DNA from: JAIPEK01 sp041685935
GTDB taxonomy: Bacteria > Desulfobacterota > Desulfobacteria > Desulfobacterales > Desulfobacteraceae
DNA length: 8,523 nucleotides
Direction: 5' to 3'
NCBI GenBank assembly: GCA_041685935.1
Contig: JAWLES010000103.1
Location: 1 to 8,523, forward strand
The notes beneath the pieces were generated by a model. That model did not search any database and was not told the origin of the DNA. It saw only the letters and a list, made by a program, of their open reading frames with translations. Position numbers and translations under genes: made by a program. Shown here one piece after another: positions 1-6,275 of the stretch; the first letter of the stretch is position 1; every line of letters begins with the position of its first letter.

Positions 1-1
1 C

Positions 2-991
2 AAACTGCAGTTGCAATCGGTTGACCAATATGCGTCCAATGACCCCATCTTAATTAAGATTGATGGATTGCTAAAGGATTGCCTTGCCAAAGTACGCAGT
101 CTGTCCCATGAGCTGAGCCCGCCGGTGCTGCATCACTCAGGGCTATATGCCGCCCTGGAATGGCTGGCCCAACATCTCAAAGAACGCTTCGGATTTCTCG
201 TGCAGCTTGAAATTGACACGGAGGCTTGGTTTGAGAACGAAACTTTAAAGATATTCCTTTTCCGGGCAGTGCAGGAACTATTATTTAACGCGGTTACGCA
301 TGCTGGTGTAAAACATGCGAAGGTCAGCCTTTTAAACTCGGATGACCGTCTATTTATATCCGTAAGCGATCAGGGAAGCGGATTTAACGCCGATTTGAAG
401 GCCCTTTCTGCAAAAAACGGTCTTGGACTGCTAAGCCTGTGGGAACGCACTCAGTTTATGGGCGGTGAGCTGACAATCGAAAGTGCGCCCGGCCAGGGCA
501 GCTGCTTCACGCTGACGATCCCTTTGGCAAAAACCAGCGAAAATTCATCAGGCGACCCCGGGCTCGGGAAAGCGCGCAGGCCACCGAACAGGGCGATTGA
601 TGCTTCTGCAGATGAAAACATCCGGGTTCTGATTGTAGACGATCACGAGGTGATGCGTCAGGCATTGAGTGCGATGCTCCGCAATCACCCGAAAATCAAT
701 GTCGTAGGAGAGGCGTCCAATGGATGGGAAGCCATTGAGAAAGTGCGGGATGTAAGCCTCGATATCGTTTTGATGGATGCCTCTATGCCCGGGCTGAGCG
801 GGGCGGAAGCCACGCGGATTATCAAGACCCAATGGCCCGAAGTGAGCATAATCGGGTTGTCAATGTATGATGATGATCAGATCGTGCAGAAAATGCAACA
901 AGCTGGAGTTGAAGAATTCATACACAAGTCCGCCTCTTCAAAGGAACTGCTGCAGGCCATTTACAAGGTAGTCCGTTGCATTCAGAAGTGA
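2..991 (+). CDS. Hybrid sensor histidine kinase, NarL/UhpB type, with C-terminal receiver domain (5' end missing)
   Basis: This is the C-terminal part of a cytoplasmic signalling kinase. The frame is open to the window edge, so the TTG at 11 is not the real start, and the sensor region and phospho-accepting histidine lie upstream. The first part (to about nt 200) resembles the second helix of a HisKA_3 dimerisation domain (LSHELSPPVL, then GLYAALEWL). A HATPase_c domain follows: N-box ELLFNAVTHA near nt 272-300, G1 box DQGSGFN near 368-388, and GLGLLSLWERT near 422-452. After a Gly/Pro/Arg-rich linker (about 545-615) comes a receiver domain with the acidic pair after VLIV (638-643), the phosphorylation-site Asp in LMDASMP (776-778), Ser in GLSM (860-862) and Lys in HKSAS (926-928). 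All receiver key residues are present. The receiver resembles NarL/FixJ regulators, but the protein stops with no DNA-binding helix-turn-helix, so output must pass to another protein by phosphotransfer. Signal and target are unknown. Confidence 0.9.
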   Translation, partial: KLQLQSVDQYASNDPILIKIDGLLKDCLAKVRSLSHELSPPVLHHSGLYAALEWLAQHLKERFGFLVQLEIDTEAWFENETLKIFLFRAVQELLFNAVTHAGVKHAKVSLLNSDDRLFISVSDQGSGFNADLKALSAKNGLGLLSLWERTQFMGGELTIESAPGQGSCFTLTIPLAKTSENSSGDPGLGKARRPPNRAIDASADENIRVLIVDDHEVMRQALSAMLRNHPKINVVGEASNGWEAIEKVRDVSLDIVLMDASMPGLSGAEATRIIKTQWPEVSIIGLSMYDDDQIVQKMQQAGVEEFIHKSASSKELLQAIYKVVRCIQK

Positions 992-1377
992 AATTCTTTG
1001 CCAAGCTTCCCCCCTTCCAGTGCCGCTGCGGCCTGATGCAGCAACGACGCCGAATGGGTAAGCGCTTCGTATTCCCGGGTTGTGAGCCGTCCTTCGATAA
1101 TTCTTTCCACACCCCTTCCCGAAAAGACGCAGGACACGCTCAGTGTCACATCGTTAATTCCGTATTCCCCCTGGACATAGACGGAAAATGTCAGGACGCT
1201 GTTCCGGGCAGTAATTTCGTCGACAATCTCCTCTACGATGGATGCGTTGCGCTGCATGAGATCAAGCCTATACTCCCCCGTTTTTTGCTTGGCCCCAGCA
1301 GTAACCATAATTACCGCTGCATCCGTGTAGTCGGCACTGCCACCTGTGTGGATATCCACGGAGGGAAAAATTGACAC
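982..1377 (-). pseudogene. ldh: L-lactate dehydrogenase remnant, internally deleted
   Basis: The 131-residue reading is a collapsed NAD-dependent L-lactate dehydrogenase (pyruvate to lactate; intact enzymes are about 310-320 residues). Residues about 12-58 match the region after the Rossmann nucleotide-binding motif: DYTDAAV, VTAGAKQKTGE, then RLDLMQRN. From about residue 61 the text jumps to the C-terminal part of the family: VLTFSVYVQGEYGINDV, RGVERIIEG and SASLLHQ. The N-terminal GxGxxG segment, the NPVD region, the substrate-binding Arg and the catalytic His (family motif GEHGDS) are all missing, so activity is not credible. An in-frame TAA lies six codons upstream of the GTG used here, and no N-terminal coding sequence is visible further upstream. 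The frame has stayed open across the junction, suggesting a recent in-frame deletion or chance. Its end overlaps the convergent histidine kinase gene by 10 bases. Confidence 0.88.
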
Positions 1378-1678
1378 AAGCAGCGTATAAAGTTATTGTT
1401 TACAAGTCCTCTTAAAAAAAGATCAAGTGGGGTAGAAAATGCGGGGAGGGTGGTTTTTACCACAGAGATTCACAGAGAAAAGCAATGAAAAAAAGGGGGG
1501 GATAGGCCCATTTACATTTCACCGCTAACGAAGATATTGGGGCAAAAGATTTTTTTGAGATAGCTTGTAACAGATTCTCTGGATTCTTGTCTTGAACCGG
1601 CCTTCGAGTAACTCCGGTATGGAATTCCGAAAGGAATACATGCTTCTGCAATCACTGTAGGAACTGGATCTGGCTATC
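1378..1678. other. Intergenic region, no convincing gene
   Basis: This gap separates the decayed lactate dehydrogenase from the transporter gene. It holds homopolymer tracts (runs of A and G near 1488-1502), a small perfect hairpin at 1450-1463, a direct CACAGAGA repeat beside it, and a short hairpin with a GAAA loop at 1624-1637. I see no convincing promoter. The 64-codon reading on the minus strand has no recognisable protein content. Confidence 0.6.
1450..1478. repeat. Short hairpin plus CACAGAGA direct repeat
   Basis: GTGGT-TTTT-ACCAC forms a perfect 5-bp hairpin (1450-1463). Its 3' arm runs into CACAGAGA, two further bases and a second CACAGAGA (1461-1478). Sequences of the CACAGAGA type recur in intergenic regions of many environmental bacterial genomes, but I cannot show from this window that it is repeated here. 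Its role is unknown. Confidence 0.35.
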
Positions 1679-2854
1679 ATGAATGACTGGCAATTCGAAG
1701 ATTCCCGCCTAATAAGGGTAGTTTATATCCTGGGTATTCTGGGCATAGTCATCCTTGGATTCCATGCCGTTGGCTTACTGCAAAAACCTTTTGCCATATT
1801 ATTCGATCTCTTTTCTCCCTTTATCCTGGCCTTAATCTTGGCGTATATCATTTCGCCGTTAGTCGATTTTATTCAGCGAAAACTTCGACTTGGCCGTATG
1901 GCTGGCACACTCCTGGTCTTTTTTCTGCTCCTTTTGATTTTTTTCACGGTTATTGCCGTGGTATTGCCTGTTATTTTAAGTCAACTTGTCGAATTGGTAA
2001 AAACACTTCAAATAACCCTGCCGAATCTTATAGCAGGGATTGCCGAAAGCGATTATGTGGATATCGATCCCAACCTGGTCAGGACAATTGAAACCAAGCT
2101 CAAAAATATTCATATTGACTACGAAAAAATTGTCGGGATTCTTCCTGCTCTTAAAAAAGCAACCAGTGAAGGCTTGTCCACGGTTGGACAAATTTCCATG
2201 GGCCTTTTTCAGGCCTTTCGCGAAGTGATCGGGTTCGGCATATTTCTGGCTTTTGTGGCCATTTTCAATTTTTATCTGCTTCTGGACAAAGACCGCGTCC
2301 AACCGTTTGTTATTAAATCCATCTCGCCCAAATACAGGAAGCAGGCAGCGGATTTGTTAAAAAAAATGGATACAGCACTGGGCGGATTTTTACGAGGCCA
2401 GCTTACGGTGGCGCTTATGGTGGGCCTAATGTTTGCCGTAGGCTTGTTTTTTATTGGGTTTTTGGGCTTTACTGCACTTACCAAATTCTCTCTGCTAATC
2501 GGGACGGCGGCCGGAATCTGCGGAATTGTCCCATATTTCGGACCGATTATGGGTGTGACGCCGGCACTTGTCATTGTTCTTTCCAGTGCTGCAGGTTGGG
2601 AAACAAAAATTATCGGGTTTCTGCTTGTGGGCGGCATTTTTATTGTTATCCAGGCTATCGAGGGAATGGTATTACAACCAAAAATACTGGGGAAGGGGGC
2701 TGCGCTCCATCCTGTTGCTATCCTGTTGGCCCTGATCGCGGGTTCGCGTTTCGGTATCACAGGAATGATCGCTGCAGTGCCGGCTGCCTGCATTATACGG
2801 GTATTACTGATCGAATTTTACTATCAACCGCTTCAGCAAATCAGTAGCGAATGA
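1679..2854 (+). CDS. AI-2E family transporter (TqsA/YdiK/PerM-like)
   Basis: This 391-residue integral inner-membrane protein belongs to the AI-2E transporter family (PF01594). Family members are linked to export of autoinducer-2, Na+/H+ exchange or other small solutes, and the substrate here cannot be told from sequence. Hydrophobic segments lie at roughly residues 12-32, 37-62, 72-102, 180-203, 242-275, 278-302, 308-330 and 345-380, with a long soluble loop at about 105-175. The C-terminal half carries the family hallmarks: FLRGQL near 236, VPYFGPIMG near 284, EGMVLQPKILGKG near 328 with HPVAILL after it, then GITGMIAAVPAA. The length is normal. The ATG at 1679 is preceded by a weak AGGAA (1660-1664) at 14 bases; no better start is visible and the N-terminus fits the family. 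It stands alone, with no operon partner, and faces a convergent gene. Confidence is high for the family and low for the substrate. Confidence 0.93.
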   Translation: MNDWQFEDSRLIRVVYILGILGIVILGFHAVGLLQKPFAILFDLFSPFILALILAYIISPLVDFIQRKLRLGRMAGTLLVFFLLLLIFFTVIAVVLPVILSQLVELVKTLQITLPNLIAGIAESDYVDIDPNLVRTIETKLKNIHIDYEKIVGILPALKKATSEGLSTVGQISMGLFQAFREVIGFGIFLAFVAIFNFYLLLDKDRVQPFVIKSISPKYRKQAADLLKKMDTALGGFLRGQLTVALMVGLMFAVGLFFIGFLGFTALTKFSLLIGTAAGICGIVPYFGPIMGVTPALVIVLSSAAGWETKIIGFLLVGGIFIVIQAIEGMVLQPKILGKGAALHPVAILLALIAGSRFGITGMIAAVPAACIIRVLLIEFYYQPLQQISSE

Positions 2855-3102
2855 GAATGGTGGATTAAAGGAAAAGCGGATTGCGGAGCCTTACCTTCCA
2901 GGTTAGTTTGAGAAAAATTTACGAATTTTCTGAACAATTGAGGATGATAGATAAGTGCTACTCATGATCACTTAAAATTGGAGATGACGCGCTGACTTTT
3001 GGAAAAAACGTTACGAACCGTTTGGAAAGATAGGAAAATGAACCATGCAGCTCTATCACCAATTTATGCAAAGTAGGCAATAAAAGCTGCCTTCTTTGTA
3101 AA

Positions 3103-3930
3103 TCAGTATCCTTGGTATCCATGGGGCATTACGAAAATATCGGATTGAACTTCGGTCACCCCCGGCACATTTTTAATAACCGTCAAAAGCTTTTTGTGTT
3201 CTTCTGAATTGCGAGCCGAACCCCACAAACGAACCTTTCCTTTTCCGGTAACATCAATGAAAAAACCAAATTGGGAGGCCAGGCCATTTTTTATTATTGC
3301 AGCATCGACTTTCAGCTTCAAAGAGGAAAGCTCCATTTTTTCCAGTGAGTTCAGGCTGCACTCCCTTACCTCTTCGGACCCGGACAGATCCAAAATCAGC
3401 TTAACAGCCCAGTCCCCACCAATTTTGTCCAGATTAACGACCAGGTCATATCCGGAAAGATCATTCCAGTCCCGGGTGAAGCCATAATGGACAAAATCCT
3501 TAAAACGCTTGTCCATTTTCCGGATCAGCTCCAATGATTCGAATTCGCTCATACCCTGTTCTTTGGCAACCCATTGGCTTCGGCTCTCTTCCGAAGCATG
3601 AATCCTGACATGAAAGGCGCAACTGAAATCCTTGAGAAAAACCTGCGCGGCATGGCCCATTATGACCCCCTCCCCGCCGCTTGCAATATCGTAAACAATG
3701 GAGCCCAGAAGATCCAAATAGATTGATGGATTATTTGTAAACAGGCGGTCGAAAAGACCTGGGGTTTTTTCGTCAAGCCTGCCGAAGTCTTTTTCCGATA
3801 TTCCCATGGAAAGGGCCTTTTCCTGTATCTTTCCGTCATCGAAAAGTTCTGTCCCGAGTTGTTCCGAGACCTTCCTGGCGACTTTTTCGCCGCCTGAGCC
3901 GAAACTGGATGTAATCGTGATCAGTGCCAT
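3103..3930 (-). CDS. Cytidylate kinase-like protein with C-terminal BON domain
   Basis: This 275-residue, probably cytoplasmic protein joins two modules. Residues 1 to about 190 match the cytidylate kinase-like family (PF13189). They begin with ITITSSFGSGGEKVA, a P-loop variant ending GSGGE instead of GSGKS, as is usual in this family. Next come a glycine-rich strand GEGVIMGHAAQVFL, an FHVRIHA strand, and an R-rich lid segment with DKRFKDFVHYGF before YDLVVNLDKI. Residues about 205-270 form a BON domain: alternating helix and strand with VTGKGKVRLWGSA and VPGVTEVQSDIFV, a small fold often associated with lipid or ligand binding. Its substrate is not established; family members are generally assumed to be nucleotide or small-molecule kinases. 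Start choice is secure: ATG 3930 has GGAGG eight bases upstream. A BON domain on a kinase-like protein suggests ligand-regulated activity, which is inference. Confidence 0.88.
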   Translation of the reverse strand: MALITITSSFGSGGEKVARKVSEQLGTELFDDGKIQEKALSMGISEKDFGRLDEKTPGLFDRLFTNNPSIYLDLLGSIVYDIASGGEGVIMGHAAQVFLKDFSCAFHVRIHASEESRSQWVAKEQGMSEFESLELIRKMDKRFKDFVHYGFTRDWNDLSGYDLVVNLDKIGGDWAVKLILDLSGSEEVRECSLNSLEKMELSSLKLKVDAAIIKNGLASQFGFFIDVTGKGKVRLWGSARNSEEHKKLLTVIKNVPGVTEVQSDIFVMPHGYQGY

Positions 3931-3938
3931 AAAAAAAA

Positions 3939-3943
3939 CCTCC
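3939..3943 (-). promoter_or_regulatory. Strong Shine-Dalgarno for the cytidylate kinase-like/BON gene
   Basis: On the minus strand this reads GGAGG, followed by eight T residues and then the ATG. It is a perfect anti-16S match at good spacing and fixes the start of the downstream gene. Confidence 0.85.
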
Positions 3944-3968
3944 GTTTAACCAGAAAAATGAATTGGTT

Positions 3969-4202
3969 TTACTGGGTCGACTTCAGGCAAAGCCCTTTTC
4001 TTTGTGTCGTTCCGAAGTTATTGGGGACAATGTAATCGGCCCGGGAGTCATCTTCCTTGACCTGTGTCAAATAATAATCATAAAAAACTTTTTCCCAACA
4101 GTTTTTACCTTTTCCCGAAGCAATCCATTCTGAGCCTTTACATGTGAGAATCGCATGATCTAACCGAATCCGATCTTTACTAAAAAAACAGGTTGATATC
4201 AT
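3969..4202 (-). CDS. Possible small hypothetical protein (77 aa)
   Basis: This small reading frame ends 38 bases upstream of the cytidylate kinase-like gene on the same strand. From the ATG at 4202 it gives 77 residues, rich in Lys, Tyr and Trp, including HAILTCKGSEW and NCWEKVFYDYYL. No larger gene overlaps it in another frame, so it is not simply a shadow. No family is recognised. Against it: there is no Shine-Dalgarno before the ATG, and the frame is open for a further 30 or so codons upstream without a good start, so it may be the tail of a broken gene. It has four cysteines but no paired CxxC motif. It could be the first gene of a two-gene unit with the kinase-like gene, or a chance ORF. 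Confidence 0.35.
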   Translation of the reverse strand: MISTCFFSKDRIRLDHAILTCKGSEWIASGKGKNCWEKVFYDYYLTQVKEDDSRADYIVPNNFGTTQRKGLCLKSTQ

Positions 4203-4317
4203 AGACAGCAAGGGGGGATTTGTGATTTGATCGTAATCTATAGAAAAACGGGGTAAGCGTGGTATATTCGAAAGGCCTTTTTAACCCTCCTGAAACACCA
4301 GCGTTAAACTGCACCAT

Positions 4318-4438
4318 ACTTGCCACGGAATGGAATATTCCTGAACCTCCAGAAATTTGCACCTTGAATCTGGCAATCCTCTTTGACCCCGAGATTCACA
4401 ATGCTGCCGGGCCATAGCCGGAATGTGCAACCTGAAAG
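4318..4438 (+). repeat. Dispersed repeat, copy A
   Basis: About 120 bases here align with 6713-6831 in the same orientation. The longest exact block is 20 bases (4358-4377 with 6754-6773), and a second conserved block is CATAGCCGGA (4413-4422 with 6808-6817). Over the ungapped stretch 4328-4375, 35 of 48 bases match by my count. Similarity starts abruptly at ACTTGCCAC and fades after the CTGA near 4432. It contains the palindrome GGAATATTCC. I do not recognise the element. It could be a small non-autonomous mobile element, a structured RNA gene or a degenerate gene fragment. Confidence 0.7.
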
Positions 4439-4720
4439 CTTGCTTGGCTGCAGGAAGACTTTAACCGTCAGGCCAATGAGATGACATAATCAAAAGTACA
4501 AAAAGACTCTGGACAAAACCATGCAAGGCTCAAACGCTTTTCTTCAAGCTCACCGGTCATCGGAAGGAGAATGCCGCCTTCATCCCCCTGGGCTTGGAAA
4601 ACAGACCATTATGTAGGTAAGATGCCCAAAAAACCAGTTGCAAAGCAAGAAAAAATCATTAGCATTAAAAAAATTATAAAGGTGTTTTTCTCCTCCTAAC
4701 CAAATAAAAGGATATGAATC
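4439..4720. other. Upstream region of the selenoprotein gene, no firm gene
   Basis: This stretch joins repeat A to the selenoprotein gene. Several short plus-strand readings of 30-65 codons pass through 4500-4700 in all three frames, and none resembles a known protein. The last 80 bases are A-rich with several oligo-A runs. A TTGCAA at 4638-4643 could be a -35 element, but no -10 of good quality sits 16-18 bases after it, so no promoter is assigned. Confidence 0.5.
4708..4712 (+). promoter_or_regulatory. Shine-Dalgarno that sets the selenoprotein start
   Basis: AAGGA lies eight bases before the ATG at 4721. A nearer ATG at 4714 is only one base away and opens a six-codon frame, so the site supports 4721. 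This matters because starting at the later ATG 4883 would drop the redox motif. Confidence 0.7.
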
Positions 4721-5257
4721 ATGCGCTACAATGATTTGAAGCCGCGAATTAGCGGCGTTACGGTTATAAAGGAACAGGGTGAAGCAGTCAGCCTTGAATC
4801 CATATGGGAGAGCAGGGTCGTATTGCTTGCTTTTCTCCGCCATTTCGGCTGACTTTTTGCGCGGCAGCAGGTTGCTGCCCTTATGGGAATCAAAAAACAG
4901 CTGGATGAAAAAGACATTTCACTTGTTGCCGTGGGCAGCGGAACCCCTGACCAGGCAAATGTTTTTGTCAAAAAATATGGTTTTACCGGTGAAATGTTCG
5001 TCAGCCCGGACCTTTCCGCTTACAGGGCGTTCAAACTTGTTCGCGGTATGTGGCGGTCAGTCGGGCCGGCGTCTGTTTACCGCGGTATTAAAGCCATAAC
5101 AAAAGGTTTCCGCCAGGGATATACTGCCGGTGACCCTTGGCAGCAGGGCGGTATTTTTTTGATAGGCCCCGGCGAAAGGCTGCTTTTCGAACACAGGGAC
5201 CGGTTTGCCGGCGACCATGCTGATTTGAACGGGGTTCTGGCAGCCGCCGAACAATAA
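4721..5257 (+). CDS. Selenocysteine-containing peroxiredoxin-like (AhpC/TSA, thioredoxin-fold) protein, TGA at codon 44 read as Sec
   Basis: This is a 178-residue thioredoxin-fold protein of the AhpC/TSA, PRXL2-like group, probably a cytoplasmic peroxide or disulfide redox enzyme; no signal peptide is visible. The frame from ATG 4721 runs through one TGA (4850-4852) to TAA 5255-5257. Immediately before the TGA is VVLLAFLRHFG. Relatives have the same FLRHFG followed by the peroxidatic Cys, so TGA stands exactly at the catalytic position. After it come LFARQQVAAL, then SLVAVGSGTP, GEMFVSPDLSAYRAF, GYTAGDPWQQGGIFLIG and an HRDRFAGDH tail, all continuous with the family. A hairpin fitting a bacterial SECIS follows the TGA. 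The read-through protein contains no cysteine; the second position of the usual CxxC is Ala47. The spacing to the next gene is 43 bases, so the two are likely co-transcribed. A nonsense mutation is the alternative, but conservation on both sides and the hairpin argue against it. The Sec insertion genes are not in this window. Confidence 0.9.
4863..4879 (+). promoter_or_regulatory. Candidate bacterial SECIS hairpin
   Basis: GGCAGCA-GGT-TGCTGCC forms a perfect 7-bp stem with a three-base loop beginning with G. The loop begins 17 bases after the TGA (4850-4852), within the spacing expected for SelB-dependent bacterial SECIS elements, and a GGU apex resembles that of formate dehydrogenase SECIS elements. 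It lies inside the coding sequence, as bacterial SECIS elements must. Recognition by SelB is inferred. Confidence 0.8.
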
Positions 5258-5300
5258 GCGCCGCCGCTGAAAAAGACTGTTCCCTTGGAGTCTAAAAAAA

Positions 5301-6275
5301 ATGAAGCACATCAATGTCGGTTTTTCCATTCACCGCCCGGAAATAATTGCAAAGACCGCCGAACTCATGGAAAGACATGAAGCGATTTTTCTGGAAGAAC
5401 CGCCCGAGACGGACTTTGAAAAAATGCTCACCGGCGCCATCAGCGTGGCTGATTATCTGATGCCGCTGGACCTGGAATACCCCGCGTTCAGCCGGCAGAT
5501 GTGTGACCTGGAAAAACAGCTTCATGCCGCGGGCAAGCAATTGATTCAGGTGGAGCCGTTTTACGAGGCTCTGCTCTCCATCCACGATTTTTTTGCCCGG
5601 GGCAATACGCCGGATGATCTGAAACCCAATAGCCTGACATATTATGTCTTTATATCAGAACGACAGGTCACCGGCGCACTCTTAAATTTTTATAAAACAG
5701 CGGCAACCGGTTCTTTTGACGCAGTCGTCGATGCCGTCAGGCAATTTGCCAGAGCAGACGCCGCGCGCTTCCGATTGCGGGATTCCCTGCGCGCCCAGGA
5801 GATTGCCCGGCAGGCCGACCCGTATGCTTCCATCTATGTGGAAGCCGGCAGTATCCATTTTTTTCTATGGCGGGAACTTCGTAAACTTTTGTCACATTCA
5901 CACCGGGTGGCGCCGGTTTTCCTGGACCGCCTGGTAGAAAAAGACGCCGGGCCGCGTCAGCACCTTTACAGCCCGGGCGACCAATTGACACTGTTTTATA
6001 TTTTTCACTCCCGAAGGGCAGACCTTGAGCAGGAAACACTCCTGGCCGCACGGTCGATCATCTATTCCAAAATTATTCATAAAGAAGAAAACACAGAGAA
6101 CGGCAAAGCGTTTTTTTACATGACGGATGAAAAAGCCTGTATTCGGATGGTCAAAAAGCTGTCCATCAACGATTGCCGGAGATTGTATGGATTTATAAGG
6201 CAGGCCCAGACGATTGAAGCGCGCAGAATTGTTGAAAACTTTTTGGGAATGCCCGCTTTTCAGGAAGAAAAATAA
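5301..6275 (+). CDS. Uncharacterised protein, possibly TraB/EreA/ChaN-like, co-transcribed with the selenoprotein
   Basis: This 324-residue soluble protein has no signal peptide or membrane segment. I do not recognise a named family. Several spaced motifs recall the TraB/PrgY, EreA and ChaN superfamily: FSIHRPE near residue 8 (His11), a hydrophobic strand ending in an acidic pair (IFLEEP, Glu32-Glu33), a second strand LIQVEP (Glu85), then RLRDSLRAQEIARQ (Arg160, Asp161) and after it IYVEAGSIHFFLWREL (Gly183, His186). The pattern R-D-x(3)-A..., a strand, then G-x-x-H is typical of that superfamily, whose members include metal-dependent hydrolases and proteases, so a hydrolase role is possible but unproven. 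The ATG at 5301 follows GGAG (5287-5290) by ten bases. The gene starts 43 bases after the selenoprotein gene with no terminator between them, pointing to one transcript. The C-terminal 90 residues are Lys/Arg-rich and helical in appearance. Confidence 0.8.
   Translation: MKHINVGFSIHRPEIIAKTAELMERHEAIFLEEPPETDFEKMLTGAISVADYLMPLDLEYPAFSRQMCDLEKQLHAAGKQLIQVEPFYEALLSIHDFFARGNTPDDLKPNSLTYYVFISERQVTGALLNFYKTAATGSFDAVVDAVRQFARADAARFRLRDSLRAQEIARQADPYASIYVEAGSIHFFLWRELRKLLSHSHRVAPVFLDRLVEKDAGPRQHLYSPGDQLTLFYIFHSRRADLEQETLLAARSIIYSKIIHKEENTENGKAFFYMTDEKACIRMVKKLSINDCRRLYGFIRQAQTIEARRIVENFLGMPAFQEEK

Noticed and set aside
1457..1651. 64-codon minus-strand ORF before the transporter
   Set aside because: It runs through poly-G/poly-A tracts and the CACAGAGA repeat, with no protein family pattern.
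2911..2932. AT-rich hairpin (AGAAAAATT / AATTTTCT) as a terminator between the transporter and the kinase-like gene
   Set aside because: The stem is weak, one side has a bulged A, and no U-tract follows on either strand.
4500..4700. Short plus-strand frames of 30-65 codons before the selenoprotein gene
   Set aside because: All three frames are briefly open, none resembles a known protein, and the best ATG (4571) is too close to its AAGGAG.
4714..4734. Six-codon leader frame at ATG 4714 overlapping the selenoprotein start
   Set aside because: Its spacing from AAGGA is about one base, too short to be used, and a six-codon frame is expected by chance.
4726..4971. Minus-strand ORFs opposite the selenoprotein gene
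   Set aside because: They are shadows of the plus-strand gene, which has clear family motifs.
4883..5257. A 124-residue protein starting at the ATG 4883
   Set aside because: The same frame upstream of 4883 encodes the conserved FLRHFG motif, and a proper ribosome site precedes ATG 4721. The later start only appears because TGA 4850 is treated as a stop.
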